From positions 1 to 64,000 of the IMG/VR virus record IMGVR_UViG_3300044833_000182: a stretch of DNA of 64,000 bases. One strand, 5' to 3'. Each line of letters starts with the position of its first letter. Position 1 is the first letter of the stretch. Origin of the DNA: a virus. A model generated the notes under the pieces. The model made no database searches. It was not told the DNA's origin and worked only from the letters and a program-made list of their open reading frames with translations. A program made the translations under genes and the position numbers. Below are positions 49,949 through 58,150 of this stretch, in pieces.

Positions 49949-50434
49949 ATGGCTGAGGAGAACGAATCGCCCAATGAAAGACCTCCGTTGTTCGTTGAGC
50001 CAACGACCAGGCAGGAGGCCGAAAAAAGGATTGTCACGCTCAACGGCGAGAAGGCCAGCATCGAGGGGCAACTCTCAAACATGGGGAAGAGGCATCCGGA
50101 CGGGCAGATGATGACCGGCGTTGAGTACCATCAGTGGCGACATCGCGCCATCTGCGCGGTGAAGTGGAAGACAAGCGAGGCGCTCTTCCTGAAAAGGTGG
50201 CTAGCGGCTCATCCGCCGGCAAGCGAGGGCGTCGGTGGGAGCCTGAAGCGCCCTATGGGAAACATCATGAAAACGCTCGGCAGGCAGGTGGCGGCGATGG
50301 AGAAAATACGCCTGGCCGCGATGGAATTGCTGGAAGGTCTGCCCGCCGATCAGACCGAAGAGGTTGAATTGCTGACGGACAACCTCGCGGCGGCGCTCGA
50401 TGCGTTTGAACAAACAACCGCGGAAGATTCCTGA
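49949..50434 (+). CDS. Hypothetical helical protein
   Basis: 161 residues with GAAGGAGGAA. Helices EAEKRIVTLNGEKASIEGQL and YHQWRHRAICAVKWKTSEAL. No family recognised. Confidence 0.5.
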   Translation: MAEENESPNERPPLFVEPTTRQEAEKRIVTLNGEKASIEGQLSNMGKRHPDGQMMTGVEYHQWRHRAICAVKWKTSEALFLKRWLAAHPPASEGVGGSLKRPMGNIMKTLGRQVAAMEKIRLAAMELLEGLPADQTEEVELLTDNLAAALDAFEQTTAEDS

Positions 50435-50448
50435 TAGGAGCAACGCCG

Positions 50449-50838
50449 ATGCAATCCGGAACCATCCACCTGCCCCGCCCCTGCCGCAAGCGCGTCGCCT
50501 CCCTCGACGCGCTCTTCCCGGACGACGCGCGGCTCGGCGACTTCCTCAGCGGCGACAACCGCCCGGACTGCACCAGCGCCGCGGGCCGCGACCGGATGGA
50601 CCGGCTCGATGAGTTGCTGGCCCTGCTGACGGCGCGACAGCGGGAGATTCTCCTGATGAGCGTCGAGTGCGGCAACGTGGAGGCGGCCCGGCGGCTGGGG
50701 GTGGTGGTCGGCAGCGTTGCGATGACGAAAGCCCTTTGCTTGCTGAAGTTTCAGCGGGCGATAGCCGGACAGCGGGTGTGCGCGTGGCGGGGGCGGCCGG
50801 AGAAGGTCAAGCGGCGGCCGGGGGAGAGGGCGGGGTGA
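50449..50838 (+). CDS. Sigma region-4-like HTH protein
   Basis: 129 residues. LLALLTARQREILLMSVECG, then NVEAARRLGVVVGSVAMTKA resembles region 4 of a sigma factor, without region 2. It may be a transcription activator or a truncated sigma. Basic tail (RPEKVKRRPGERAG). Confidence 0.5.
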   Translation: MQSGTIHLPRPCRKRVASLDALFPDDARLGDFLSGDNRPDCTSAAGRDRMDRLDELLALLTARQREILLMSVECGNVEAARRLGVVVGSVAMTKALCLLKFQRAIAGQRVCAWRGRPEKVKRRPGERAG

Positions 50839-50893
50839 ACCGCGGACCGCGGTGGAGGAGCGACGAGGGGCGGGGGAGGGGAGGGATGATGGG

Positions 50894-51175
50894 TTACTTC
50901 TCCGGCCTCCTCAGCCTATCCATTACCGCCTGATAATCCCGGGTGATTGCTGGACGGTTGATGGAATCGAGGTAGTCGGTGAGTTTTAGGCGCTTACCGC
51001 CCGGCGCCTTGGTGTGAGCGCAAACGATCCGGGCTTGCTCGATCAGTTCGACCGCAAGACGGACGGTCGCAGTAGGAGCCTGGTAGGGTTCCGGCTCCGG
51101 AGGAGGATCAGGCGCGGGAGGGGAAGAAGGTGTCTTCTTTGCCACGGCAGGGTCCAGTAATGCCAGGGTCGTCAC
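50894..51175 (-). CDS. Putative regulator, paralogue of the gene at 35578
   Basis: 93 residues on the minus strand, GTG 51175 with AGGAG upstream. It shares the layout of the other copy: N-terminus MTTLALLDPAVAKKTPSSPP, a Pro-rich segment, TVRLAVELIEQARIVCAHT and LTDYLDSINRPAITRDYQAV. Its start faces a promoter region full of GTGTCA sites. Role as a regulator is inferred. Confidence 0.5.
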   Translation of the reverse strand: MTTLALLDPAVAKKTPSSPPAPDPPPEPEPYQAPTATVRLAVELIEQARIVCAHTKAPGGKRLKLTDYLDSINRPAITRDYQAVMDRLRRPEK

Positions 51176-51257
51176 AAACTACTCCTGTTTCAAGGGTAAC
51201 AGTGTCGATGGCACACGACCAGACGCCGTACCATTGTACGCGGAAATCCCGTTCCAG

Positions 51258-51316
51258 TGACACTTGTAAATTACGGTTTCTGTGTCATTGACACTTTGTG
51301 TCAGTAGCACTATACT
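51258..51316 (+). promoter_or_regulatory. Consensus promoter with GTGTCA operator cluster
   Basis: TTGACA (51288-51293), 17-bp spacer, TATACT (51311-51316), a near-perfect sigma-70 promoter toward the gene at 51365. GTGTCA-T-TGACAC (51282-51294) is a palindrome overlapping the -35 box, with more half-sites at 51258 (TGACAC) and 51298 (GTGTCA). On the minus strand TACAAT (51233-51238) may be the -10 for the 51175 gene. Confidence 0.75.
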
Positions 51317-51364
51317 ACGTTCTGACAAACAACGCAACCCCATCGCCCACGAGGAACTGTCGCA

Positions 51365-51571
51365 ATGAGGTACTACCTGGAGATCGAAGAGAACAACGAC
51401 CGCCTCCCGGTCGGCAACCTCCGCGGTTACACCACGCTCGACGAAGCGAAGAAGGAAGCCGAGAAGTACGTTGACGACACTCTCCCCGCCAACCGCGTTC
51501 GCGTCTTTGCCCACGTCGCGACCGCGTATCTTCGCGGCGACGGCGAGGCCGCCGTTCAGGACGAGAAGTGA
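51365..51571 (+). CDS. Hypothetical small protein under the GTGTCA promoter
   Basis: 68 residues, first gene behind the strong promoter. MRYYLEIEENNDRLPVGNLR and EAKKEAEKYVDDTLPANRVR look like a compact small alpha/beta protein. Unknown family; probably made early. Confidence 0.5.
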   Translation: MRYYLEIEENNDRLPVGNLRGYTTLDEAKKEAEKYVDDTLPANRVRVFAHVATAYLRGDGEAAVQDEK

Positions 51572-51607
51572 ACCCCATCGCTCCTTCACCCCACGAGGTC
51601 ACCTACC

Positions 51608-51790
51608 ATGACTCGCCGCGCAGCAAGACTCCTGAAGCGGTTTGAGAACGCCGCCCGCGAACTCTCCTGGCTCGGCGGGCGCGATCCGGACGCCCACGAC
51701 GAGATCCAGAGTGAGTACAAGGCGGCGCGGAAGGCGCTGATGGAGTACATCGGAGAACTGGAGAAGGCCACGGAAGGGGTGAGGCAGTGA
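51608..51790 (+). CDS. Hypothetical small helical protein
   Basis: 60 residues, helical (RAARLLKRFENAARELSWLG; EIQSEYKAARKALMEYIGEL). Unknown role. Stop overlaps the next start (GTGA). Confidence 0.45.
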   Translation: MTRRAARLLKRFENAARELSWLGGRDPDAHDEIQSEYKAARKALMEYIGELEKATEGVRQ

Positions 51791-52047
51791 AAGCATGTGA
51801 CCGCTGCCTGGCAGCAAATGCCTTCAAGACATCCATCCTGTTCGGCAAACACGACGGATCACGGAAGAGCGGCGCGCGCCGGATTCTGAGCGTGAACTGT
51901 GAGTTGTGCGACCAGTGTATCACCGATTTGCTTCACGAGTTCGGCCGGTTGAAGGCGGCCTTCCTCAAGGCCGGCATCAGCCCGGACGGCCCAGCGAAAA
52001 ACATGAAAGAACCCATTTCGCCCGCAACAATGGAGACCGCATCATGA
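51787..52047 (+). CDS. Small protein with two Cys pairs
   Basis: 86 residues from GTG 51787. CDRCLAANAFKTS and NCELCDQCITDLL give a zinc-ribbon-like set; helical end. Directly upstream of the SSB-like gene in an ATGA overlap. Confidence 0.45.
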   Translation: MKACDRCLAANAFKTSILFGKHDGSRKSGARRILSVNCELCDQCITDLLHEFGRLKAAFLKAGISPDGPAKNMKEPISPATMETAS

Positions 52048-52778
52048 GCGTTTTCAAGCGTCCCACGGGCAAGACCGGCAGCGGCGGCGACTTCGAGTTG
52101 CCCAGCGAAGAACCCCAACCCGCCGTCCTCATCGGTATCATCGACATCGGCACGCAGACGAGCCCGAAGTACGGCAAGAGCCGTCAGGGCGTGTTCATCT
52201 GGGAGTTGACCGGCGAGGAGAGGAAGAAGGACAACACCCCTTTCATCCTGGCGCACAAGTTCACGTTGAGCATGAACGAGAAAAGCAACCTGTACAAGTT
52301 CGTCAAGGCGTGGCGGAAGAATGTCACGGACGGCGAGGAGTACGACGTGGCCGGACTCCTCGGGATGAAGGCCGTGCTCAACATCGAGCTGAAGGGCGGG
52401 CAGGGCGAGAAGGGGGACCGGACCTACCTGGAAATTCTGGGGGCGAACAAGCCGGCCAAGGGCCAGACGGTGAACGACCCGGAGAACGACCCTCTCCTCT
52501 GGGAGATCGAGGGCGGGAGTGAGTTGCCCGAGCAGAAGTGGATTCCCAACCTCTACGGCAAGCCGATCCAGGAGATGATTCGCGAGTCCGACGAGTGGCG
52601 CGCCCGCGAGGCGCAGCGCGCCGGCGCCGAGAAGACGAAGGCTGTGGAGAAGGAAGCCGACGCCGCGTTCAGCAGGGCCGCCCCGGCGCCTGAACCTGAG
52701 CCGGAGGAAGAGCCGCCCGTGCGCGCCGGCAAGCGGCAGACGACAGCCGCGGCTGTTGAAGACGAGATCCCGTACTGA
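52044..52778 (+). CDS. Single-stranded DNA-binding protein (SSB-like)
   Basis: 244 residues. VLIGIIDIGTQTSPKYGKSR, then FIWELTGEERKKDNTPFILA with an OB-fold feel, SMNEKSNLYKFVKAWRKNVT, and a basic helix with a flexible Pro/Glu-rich tail that ends VEDEIPY. The end resembles the D-D-D-I-P-F tip that SSBs use to recruit partners. Located in the replication block before the primase-helicase. Binds and protects ssDNA. Confidence 0.7.
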   Translation: MSVFKRPTGKTGSGGDFELPSEEPQPAVLIGIIDIGTQTSPKYGKSRQGVFIWELTGEERKKDNTPFILAHKFTLSMNEKSNLYKFVKAWRKNVTDGEEYDVAGLLGMKAVLNIELKGGQGEKGDRTYLEILGANKPAKGQTVNDPENDPLLWEIEGGSELPEQKWIPNLYGKPIQEMIRESDEWRAREAQRAGAEKTKAVEKEADAAFSRAAPAPEPEPEEEPPVRAGKRQTTAAAVEDEIPY

Positions 52779-52794
52779 TCCAAGCGAGGCTGAC

Positions 52795-53115
52795 ATGGCC
52801 AGCATCTTTCTTCAGTGCGTGGTGGGCGGCGGCACGGAAGCTCCGCCCACCGGCGCCCCGTCGCTCCTGATGGAGCCGGTCGTTGTTCGGGAAGCGAACC
52901 TCGTGGTGAACGAGATCGCCTGCGCGAACGGCCGTGCCTGGCAGGTTCGCCGTACTTCTGCGCTCAAGGCAGGCGCAAAGGAGCCGGGCGACGTTCACCG
53001 GGTGACGTTCGCCTCGGGCGTGTGGTCATGCTGCTGCAAGGCGTGGCAGTATCGGGGCGCGTGCAGGCACGCCAGCGCCGTCAAGCAACTGCTCAACGGG
53101 GAAAGTCATGGGTAA
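52795..53115 (+). CDS. SWIM zinc finger protein
   Basis: 106 residues starting at ATG 52795. The C-terminus SCCCKAWQYRGACRHASAVK matches the SWIM C-x-C...C-x-H pattern, as at 36249. Starts MASIFLQ, almost as does the primase at 53344 (MMASIFTV). Presumably a nucleic-acid-binding accessory of replication. Confidence 0.6.
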   Translation: MASIFLQCVVGGGTEAPPTGAPSLLMEPVVVREANLVVNEIACANGRAWQVRRTSALKAGAKEPGDVHRVTFASGVWSCCCKAWQYRGACRHASAVKQLLNGESHG

Positions 53116-53344
53116 GAACGTGTGCTCCCACGTCCGCAAGGCGTTCTTCCGCCAGCAGATGGCGGACGGCCGATTTCAGGTGCGCGAGGCCTGCCTCGAT
53201 TGCTGGGAGAACCCGCGCGGGAGTGGAGTCTGGGTGAGCCGGAGCGAGTTGATCGTCCCGCTGGAAGACCTGCCCTTGTATCCGGACGCGCAAGAACGGG
53301 TCATCCCTGGCCAGCCCCGGCAAGGCGATCTTTTCGGGGGCTAA
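53108..53344 (+). CDS. Hypothetical small protein
   Basis: 78 residues; overlaps its neighbour by 8 bp and its stop touches the primase start (TAATG). One Cys pair each end (VCSHVRK; ACLDCWENP). Role unknown, probably replication accessory. Confidence 0.45.
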   Translation: MGKNVCSHVRKAFFRQQMADGRFQVREACLDCWENPRGSGVWVSRSELIVPLEDLPLYPDAQERVIPGQPRQGDLFGG

Positions 53345-55542
53345 TGATGGCGAGCATCTTCACCGTTCCCGTGGAAGCAGCAAGCAACACCTCTACAGCG
53401 GACATCGACGCCGCGGAGATTCGCCGCGCCATGACCCTTTTCGGGGCTCACGAGAAACTGGTGGAGATCCGCGCTGTCTTCGGCGAGCGTCGCAAGGCGA
53501 GAGGGCGATTCCATCCAGGCACAGACCTTGACGCTTTCGTAGAGACGGCGCGGATGTTTTCGGGCGAGGGAGCGACCAGCATCTATTTCACCATCAATCC
53601 TGTACCAACGGAGCCAGCCAAACTCACCACCGACAATGACGTTTTGCATCGACAGCTACTGTTCATTGACGTGGACGCTCTCACGCCCGACGCACACAGC
53701 AACAGCAGCGAGCCGGAGCACGAGGCGGCGCGAGAAATGGCGCTTGCCGTCCGCGAAGCACTTGCAACGGAAGGCTGGCCGACGCCGATTCTCGCCGACA
53801 GCGGCAACGGCTGGCATCTCTATTACTGGATCGACCTGCCCGCTGACGAGCCCACCCGGGAACTTATCTCCGCTTTCCTGAAGCGGCTCAAGACGAAGTT
53901 TGACGGCGGCGGCAAGATCGACCCGGCCGTCTCCAACGCCGGGCGAATCAGCAAACTCCCCGGAACATGGGCGCGTAAAGGTCTGGACAGTCCAGACCGT
54001 CCCCACCGACAGGCGCGCCTGCTCTGGGTTCCGGAGGAAAAAGAGCTTGTTTCGCCAGAACAGATTGGAGCGTTTCTCGCAGCAACTACCGAAAAGACCC
54101 ACAAGGCCAACGGGACAGTGCCGCCCTTCTCGGCGTTGAAGCCGCGAGTGAACGCCAGCGGCAGCGATTCCGCCTACGCCCGCAAAGCGCTCGCGGACGA
54201 ATGCGCCCGCATGGCGATGACTTCCAGCGGCGGCTTGAACACCCAGCTTTTTAAGTCCGGCGCCGCGTGCGGGAACTTCGTCCCGCACCTTCTTTCCGAG
54301 GCTGAGGTTTTCGATTGTCTTCTAGCGGCCGCGCATACGGCGGGATGCGACAACCCCGCCAAGGATGAGGACACCCTCCGGCGGGGCATCCACCAGGGCA
54401 TGGAGACGCCCCGGTATGCACCCAAGCCAGCGCCCGTCAGTGCGCCGCCTTCCGCGACGGAAGCCAACGGCGTTCTGGAGCGGGTCACAATCACGGCCAT
54501 TGAAATAACACCGCGAAAGGTTGAATTCCTCTGGCCGGGCCGGATTCCCGCCAACAAATTGACTACCTTCGCCGGAGTTGGGGGACTGGGAAAAACTTTT
54601 TCACTCTGCGACATAGCCGCCCGCTTGAGTACCGGCGCTCCCTGGCCCGACGACCCGGACAGCGCTGCGCCCAAGGGGCGGTCGCTCATTATCAGCGGCG
54701 AGGACGACGCCGACGACACGCTTGTCCCCCGTCTGATCGGCATGGGGGCCGACCTTAACCGCGTGTCCTTCCTGACCATCAAGGCCCTTGACCATTTCAC
54801 CCTCCAGCAGTTGCCCTTGCTGGAGCGCGCCTTGGAAGAGATGCGCGGCGAATGCCGATTCCTCGCCATCGACCCGCCCACGGCCTACCTCGGAGGGATC
54901 GACGATCACAAAAACGCCGAACTCCGGCAACTGCTGACGCCCCTGAAGAGTTTCGCGCACAAGCACAACGTCGCCATCGTTTTCAACACGCACATCACGA
55001 AATCCGGAGGCGTCAAGGTAGAGGCGATGATGCGCGTGATGGGTTCCGTTGCCTGGGTCAACGCCGTCCGCGCGGCACACCTGTTCGCCCGCGACCCCGA
55101 TGATAAGGACCGCCGGCTCTTCCTCTGCATGAAGATGAACGTGGCCAAGGAGAAGAGGGGCCTCGCCTATCGGCTCGTGGGCGAGCCGGGCGAGGACGCA
55201 GGGCGCCTGGAATGGATGGGTGAAGTGGACACGTCGGCGGACGACGCCATCAACGCTGGCGGCAAGCAGTCACGCGGGGTTGTCGCTTCCCGGTGGTTAA
55301 TCGAGCGGTTCCGCGAAAACCTCGAATGGCGGTCAGACGACCTGATCGAGGCCGGTAGGCAGAACGGCGTCAGCCGCAACGCCCTCTTCGAGGCGAAGGA
55401 TCGCCTTTGCCTGCCCAAGGCAAGGAAGACCACCCACACCAACGGAGACACCTGCTGGGTCTGGTGGGTTCCGGCGGACTGGCCTCATTTCCAGGCGTCC
55501 GTTAAACCGGAAGCCGCTGGGCCCGATGAAACGCCGTTCTGA
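53344..55542 (+). CDS. Primase-helicase (AEP-type N-terminus, RepA-like helicase)
   Basis: 732 residues. N-terminal half: LLFIDVDALTPD (D-x-D of an archaeo-eukaryotic primase), ADSGNGWHLYYWIDL, NAGRISKLPGTWARKG. Residues near 400-620: FAGVGGLGKTFSLCDIAARL (Walker A), LIISGEDDADDTL, FLAIDPPTAYLGG (Walker B-like), IVFNTHITKSGG and MGSVAWVNAVRAAHLFARD, the RepA/KaiC-like helicase. The C-terminus is a winged-helix-like piece (DLIEAGRQNGVSRNALFEAK) that is repeated in the gene at 55836. It probably starts and unwinds replication; the adjacent repeats are the likely origin. Confidence 0.82.
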   Translation: MMASIFTVPVEAASNTSTADIDAAEIRRAMTLFGAHEKLVEIRAVFGERRKARGRFHPGTDLDAFVETARMFSGEGATSIYFTINPVPTEPAKLTTDNDVLHRQLLFIDVDALTPDAHSNSSEPEHEAAREMALAVREALATEGWPTPILADSGNGWHLYYWIDLPADEPTRELISAFLKRLKTKFDGGGKIDPAVSNAGRISKLPGTWARKGLDSPDRPHRQARLLWVPEEKELVSPEQIGAFLAATTEKTHKANGTVPPFSALKPRVNASGSDSAYARKALADECARMAMTSSGGLNTQLFKSGAACGNFVPHLLSEAEVFDCLLAAAHTAGCDNPAKDEDTLRRGIHQGMETPRYAPKPAPVSAPPSATEANGVLERVTITAIEITPRKVEFLWPGRIPANKLTTFAGVGGLGKTFSLCDIAARLSTGAPWPDDPDSAAPKGRSLIISGEDDADDTLVPRLIGMGADLNRVSFLTIKALDHFTLQQLPLLERALEEMRGECRFLAIDPPTAYLGGIDDHKNAELRQLLTPLKSFAHKHNVAIVFNTHITKSGGVKVEAMMRVMGSVAWVNAVRAAHLFARDPDDKDRRLFLCMKMNVAKEKRGLAYRLVGEPGEDAGRLEWMGEVDTSADDAINAGGKQSRGVVASRWLIERFRENLEWRSDDLIEAGRQNGVSRNALFEAKDRLCLPKARKTTHTNGDTCWVWWVPADWPHFQASVKPEAAGPDETPF

Positions 55543-55544
55543 GG

Positions 55545-55814
55545 TCAAGTGTCCCGGTTTCTCTCCCCAAGTGGGGCCGGGACGATTGGGACGATTGCAA
55601 CACTTGAGGTTAAGTCTATATGCGACAACATGTTGGGTCTGTCCCATTTACCACTGTCCTCGAATGGAGAGCGGGACACTTGAAAAGTGCCGGGACACTT
55701 GAGCGCTTTTTCAAGTGTTTCAATCGTCCCGGTTTAAATTTCCACCGGGACGATTGAAACACACCTGTTTAGCTGTGAAACAGGTCAAGTGTTGCAATCG
55801 TTTCAATCGTCCCG
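55545..55814. repeat. Candidate replication origin: inverted-repeat array
   Basis: Two repeat units recur in both orientations: (C)CGGGACACTTGA (for example 55672, 55690) and CCGGGACGATTG (55577, 55745), with TCAAGTGT at 55545, 55711 and 55785. The perfect 18-bp inverted repeat GTGTTTCAATCGTCCCGG (55715-55732) / CCGGGACGATTGAAACAC (55745-55762) flanks an AT-rich 12-nt loop TTTAAATTTCCA. An 8-bp hairpin ACCTGTTT/AAACAGGT lies at 55763-55785. The position between primase-helicase and RHH gene fits an origin. A CAACATGTTG palindrome lies at 55626. Confidence 0.7.
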
Positions 55815-55835
55815 AAAACCCTCTAGGAGGATTCC

Positions 55836-56213
55836 ATGAAACAGATCATTTTGACCCTTCCCGAGAACGTCGAGCTTCTCCTGAACGAGGCCGCCACTCG
55901 TCACTTGATGAGCCTGGAAGGCTACGCTTCCCACGTCCTGACCCGGGCGCTTCAGCGGGGCAGTCGCCATCAGGGACAGACCCCTTACCGCCGCAAGAAC
56001 GCCGCCGCGTTTCTCCACAGACTCGCAGCCGAAAAGACCCTCTGGGTTGCCACGGACTTGTGGACTCGCGCCCGGGAAGACGGCGTCAGCCGACAGGCCA
56101 TCTTCGAGGCGAAGGAGGATTCGCTGATCGAGATCCGACGCAGAAAGATGGAAGAGTCCGTCTGCTGGATCTGGGACCTGAGCCAGCTTGTCCAGAGCAA
56201 CGATCACTCCTAA
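55836..56213 (+). CDS. RHH regulator with primase-like C-terminal domain
   Basis: 125 residues from ATG 55836 (TAGGAGG). N-terminal 40: MKQIILTLPENVELLLNEAA, MSLEGYASHVLTRAL, a ribbon-helix-helix pattern. The C-terminal 70 residues (LWVATDLWTRAREDGVSRQA, IFEAKEDSLIEI, CWIWDL) closely follow the primase C-terminus (DLIEAGRQNGVSRNALFEAKDR, CWVWWV). The gene abuts the origin-like array, so it may bind those repeats to limit or start replication. The duplication is visible; the role is inferred. Confidence 0.65.
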   Translation: MKQIILTLPENVELLLNEAATRHLMSLEGYASHVLTRALQRGSRHQGQTPYRRKNAAAFLHRLAAEKTLWVATDLWTRAREDGVSRQAIFEAKEDSLIEIRRRKMEESVCWIWDLSQLVQSNDHS

Positions 56214-56240
56214 CCACCCAAACGCTTGAAGGGAGATTAC

Positions 56241-57401
56241 ATGGCCAGACTCGCTGATCTCATCTCGCAATGGAAATGGACGCCCCCTGTCACCTACTCC
56301 GGGGCGACTGACGACGTGCTTGCGGAATGGAAAACCGCCGCCGATGATCTGCGCGACAAGATTGCCGCTTCGGTGATCATCTCTGCCGACAACGTTTGCG
56401 AGTACCTCTTCGCTGGAACGGACCAGGAAGAATGGGAATACATGAAGGATTTCCCCTGCTGCGCCCCGCCCTTCCCGTCCTTCTTTATCGAGATGGCTCG
56501 CCCCTCTCGCATCACTTCAGAGAAACCTCGTCCCGGGTCGTCCGCCTCCATGCTCCCCTTGCAATGGGGTTGGTATTTCGAGGCGATCGACCACGCCGAA
56601 ATCATCGCCGGACAAACCGAGACGCCCGGGGAAGCCGTATCCCGCCTGGAGAAAATCGCTGCACAAGTTGAGCGGGTAATCGATGTTCGCCTTATCCAGG
56701 CTGCGGCACAGTCAACAAACCACGGCGTTGACCCAGCAGCCGCGTTTGCCGGATTGCCTGATCGCGAGAAAGACTACGTCATGCTTCTTCGCACCATCGA
56801 AGCCGCAAAAGAAGGTAACGCCAACTTTGCCCAGGGCGTAGCCCAGGAGCTTGCGGCTACATCCTGGATTCTCAAAGCCGTTCTGGTTGCTTCGTCGCCT
56901 GGAAAAATCGTTGGCCCGTCTCTCGCCCTGTCTTTCCAGATTGGCGAGGCCGGAAACATCCTCCACAAGCCGATGTTGCAGGTTTATGGAAACCACGCCT
57001 TTAACAATCGATCTCTTGCCGAAGGGTTGAGTCAGACTTCCGGGCCGCTGATCTTCCCTGCTCTTCTCGCGCTCTCATTCGTCAATTGCAAGAACGTACA
57101 GGTCGTGAATCACGAGCCGGCGCCGCCATCGTCCGGTACTCACCTGAAGCGCCCGCTTCTTCGTTACCACGTTCTCAACATCGAACCGATGAAGACGGTT
57201 CTTCGGCGTGATGGCGGCTCGGAGACTGCCGGTGTGAAACGCGCGCTTCACATCTGTAGGGGCCACTTCGCTAACTACACCGAGCGCGGCCTGTTCGGTA
57301 AGTATTTCGGCCGCTTCTGGGTTCCCTCCCACGTTCGCGGCAGCACATCTCAGGGATACATGGAAAAGGACTATGCGGTTCAACCCGGGAAGCATTCGTG
57401 A
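56241..57401 (+). CDS. AcrVA2-like conserved protein
   Basis: 386 residues; ATG 56241 behind AAGGGAG (TTG 56226 is an alternative). N-terminal half helical; the middle has LALSFVNCKNVQVVNHEPA and LLRYHVLNIEPMKTVLRRDG. The C-terminus has HICRGHFANYTERGLFGKYF, GRFWVPSHVRG, an R-G-H-x-x-x-Y...W-x-P pattern resembling the C-terminus of AcrVA2-type proteins found on phages and plasmids. Whether it inhibits CRISPR-Cas cannot be said from the sequence. Confidence 0.5.
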   Translation: MARLADLISQWKWTPPVTYSGATDDVLAEWKTAADDLRDKIAASVIISADNVCEYLFAGTDQEEWEYMKDFPCCAPPFPSFFIEMARPSRITSEKPRPGSSASMLPLQWGWYFEAIDHAEIIAGQTETPGEAVSRLEKIAAQVERVIDVRLIQAAAQSTNHGVDPAAAFAGLPDREKDYVMLLRTIEAAKEGNANFAQGVAQELAATSWILKAVLVASSPGKIVGPSLALSFQIGEAGNILHKPMLQVYGNHAFNNRSLAEGLSQTSGPLIFPALLALSFVNCKNVQVVNHEPAPPSSGTHLKRPLLRYHVLNIEPMKTVLRRDGGSETAGVKRALHICRGHFANYTERGLFGKYFGRFWVPSHVRGSTSQGYMEKDYAVQPGKHS

Positions 57402-57453
57402 CCACCGACGCCGTCTGTGAGACAAACAATCCCAACCCTTGAGGACCAGTGCC

Positions 57454-57936
57454 ATGCCGACCTACCGCACCGCCACAAAGGAAGTCACTTCGCTGATAAG
57501 CGAAGTGATGAATCAGTACCACCCGGACCTGGAAAAGGCCGGAGTGACCGTGTCCGCTCTCTTCGCCGATGAACTTCGGCACCACGGATATTCCGCCCGG
57601 GCGACCATCAAGATCAACAGCGTGAAGGACCGGATTGAGGGCAAGGCTGACTGCACCCTCACCATCTGCGAACCGGATTGGGAAGAGATGAGCGCAGAGG
57701 AACGGTCGGCTCTGATCGACCACGAGGAAACCCATCTCATCCTCGTGCGCGATGAAGACAAGCGGGTGAAGTACGATCAGGCCGAGCGGCCGAAACTGAA
57801 GATGCGCGAGCACGACTTCCAGGGCGGCTACTTCTTCGAGGTGGCTGAGCGGCACAAGGAATCCTCGCCGGAGGCCGTCAGTTACAAGCCCTTACAAGCC
57901 CGAATGCGACAGCTTTTACTCTTCGAGGACTCCTGA
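57454..57936 (+). CDS. Phage metallopeptidase (HEETH)
   Basis: 160 residues; ATG 57454 with GAGGA upstream. ALIDHEETHLILVRDEDK carries the H-E-x-x-H zinc motif (about residue 88) and AERPKLKMREHDFQGGYFFE follows, as in the PhageMetallopep family. Probably a metal-dependent protease or inactive relative. Neighbours: AcrVA2-like gene and a zinc protein; not a lysis context. Confidence 0.7.
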   Translation: MPTYRTATKEVTSLISEVMNQYHPDLEKAGVTVSALFADELRHHGYSARATIKINSVKDRIEGKADCTLTICEPDWEEMSAEERSALIDHEETHLILVRDEDKRVKYDQAERPKLKMREHDFQGGYFFEVAERHKESSPEAVSYKPLQARMRQLLLFEDS

Positions 57937-57937
57937 C

Positions 57938-58150
57938 ATGCGTGTTCCCGTCGAGATCGAAGAAATAGAACTGGACGGCGATCACGCGCCCGTGCCCAGC
58001 ATCCAGGCGACCTGCCAGCGGTGCGGACATGAAACGCAGTCGTTCGGCACATCGGAGAAATCCGTCAAGCGCTGCCTCGTCTTGCTCCGCAAGGAATGCA
58101 GGAACGAGGAGAGCAATTTCTATGTCGCCAGCGAGGAGGATGAATCGTGA
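57938..58150 (+). CDS. Small zinc-ribbon-like protein
   Basis: 70 residues. MRVPVEIEEIELDGDHAPVP, TCQRCGHETQSFGTSEKSVK, then CLVLLRKECRNEESNFYV: four Cys in a conserved phage family that I recall but cannot name. Stop overlaps the next GTG (GTGA). Confidence 0.55.
   Translation: MRVPVEIEEIELDGDHAPVPSIQATCQRCGHETQSFGTSEKSVKRCLVLLRKECRNEESNFYVASEEDES

Noticed and set aside
55545-55814. CRISPR array or IS ends at the repeat cluster
   Set aside because: Repeats are in both orientations with irregular spacing and no unique spacers of constant length; an origin or operator array fits better.
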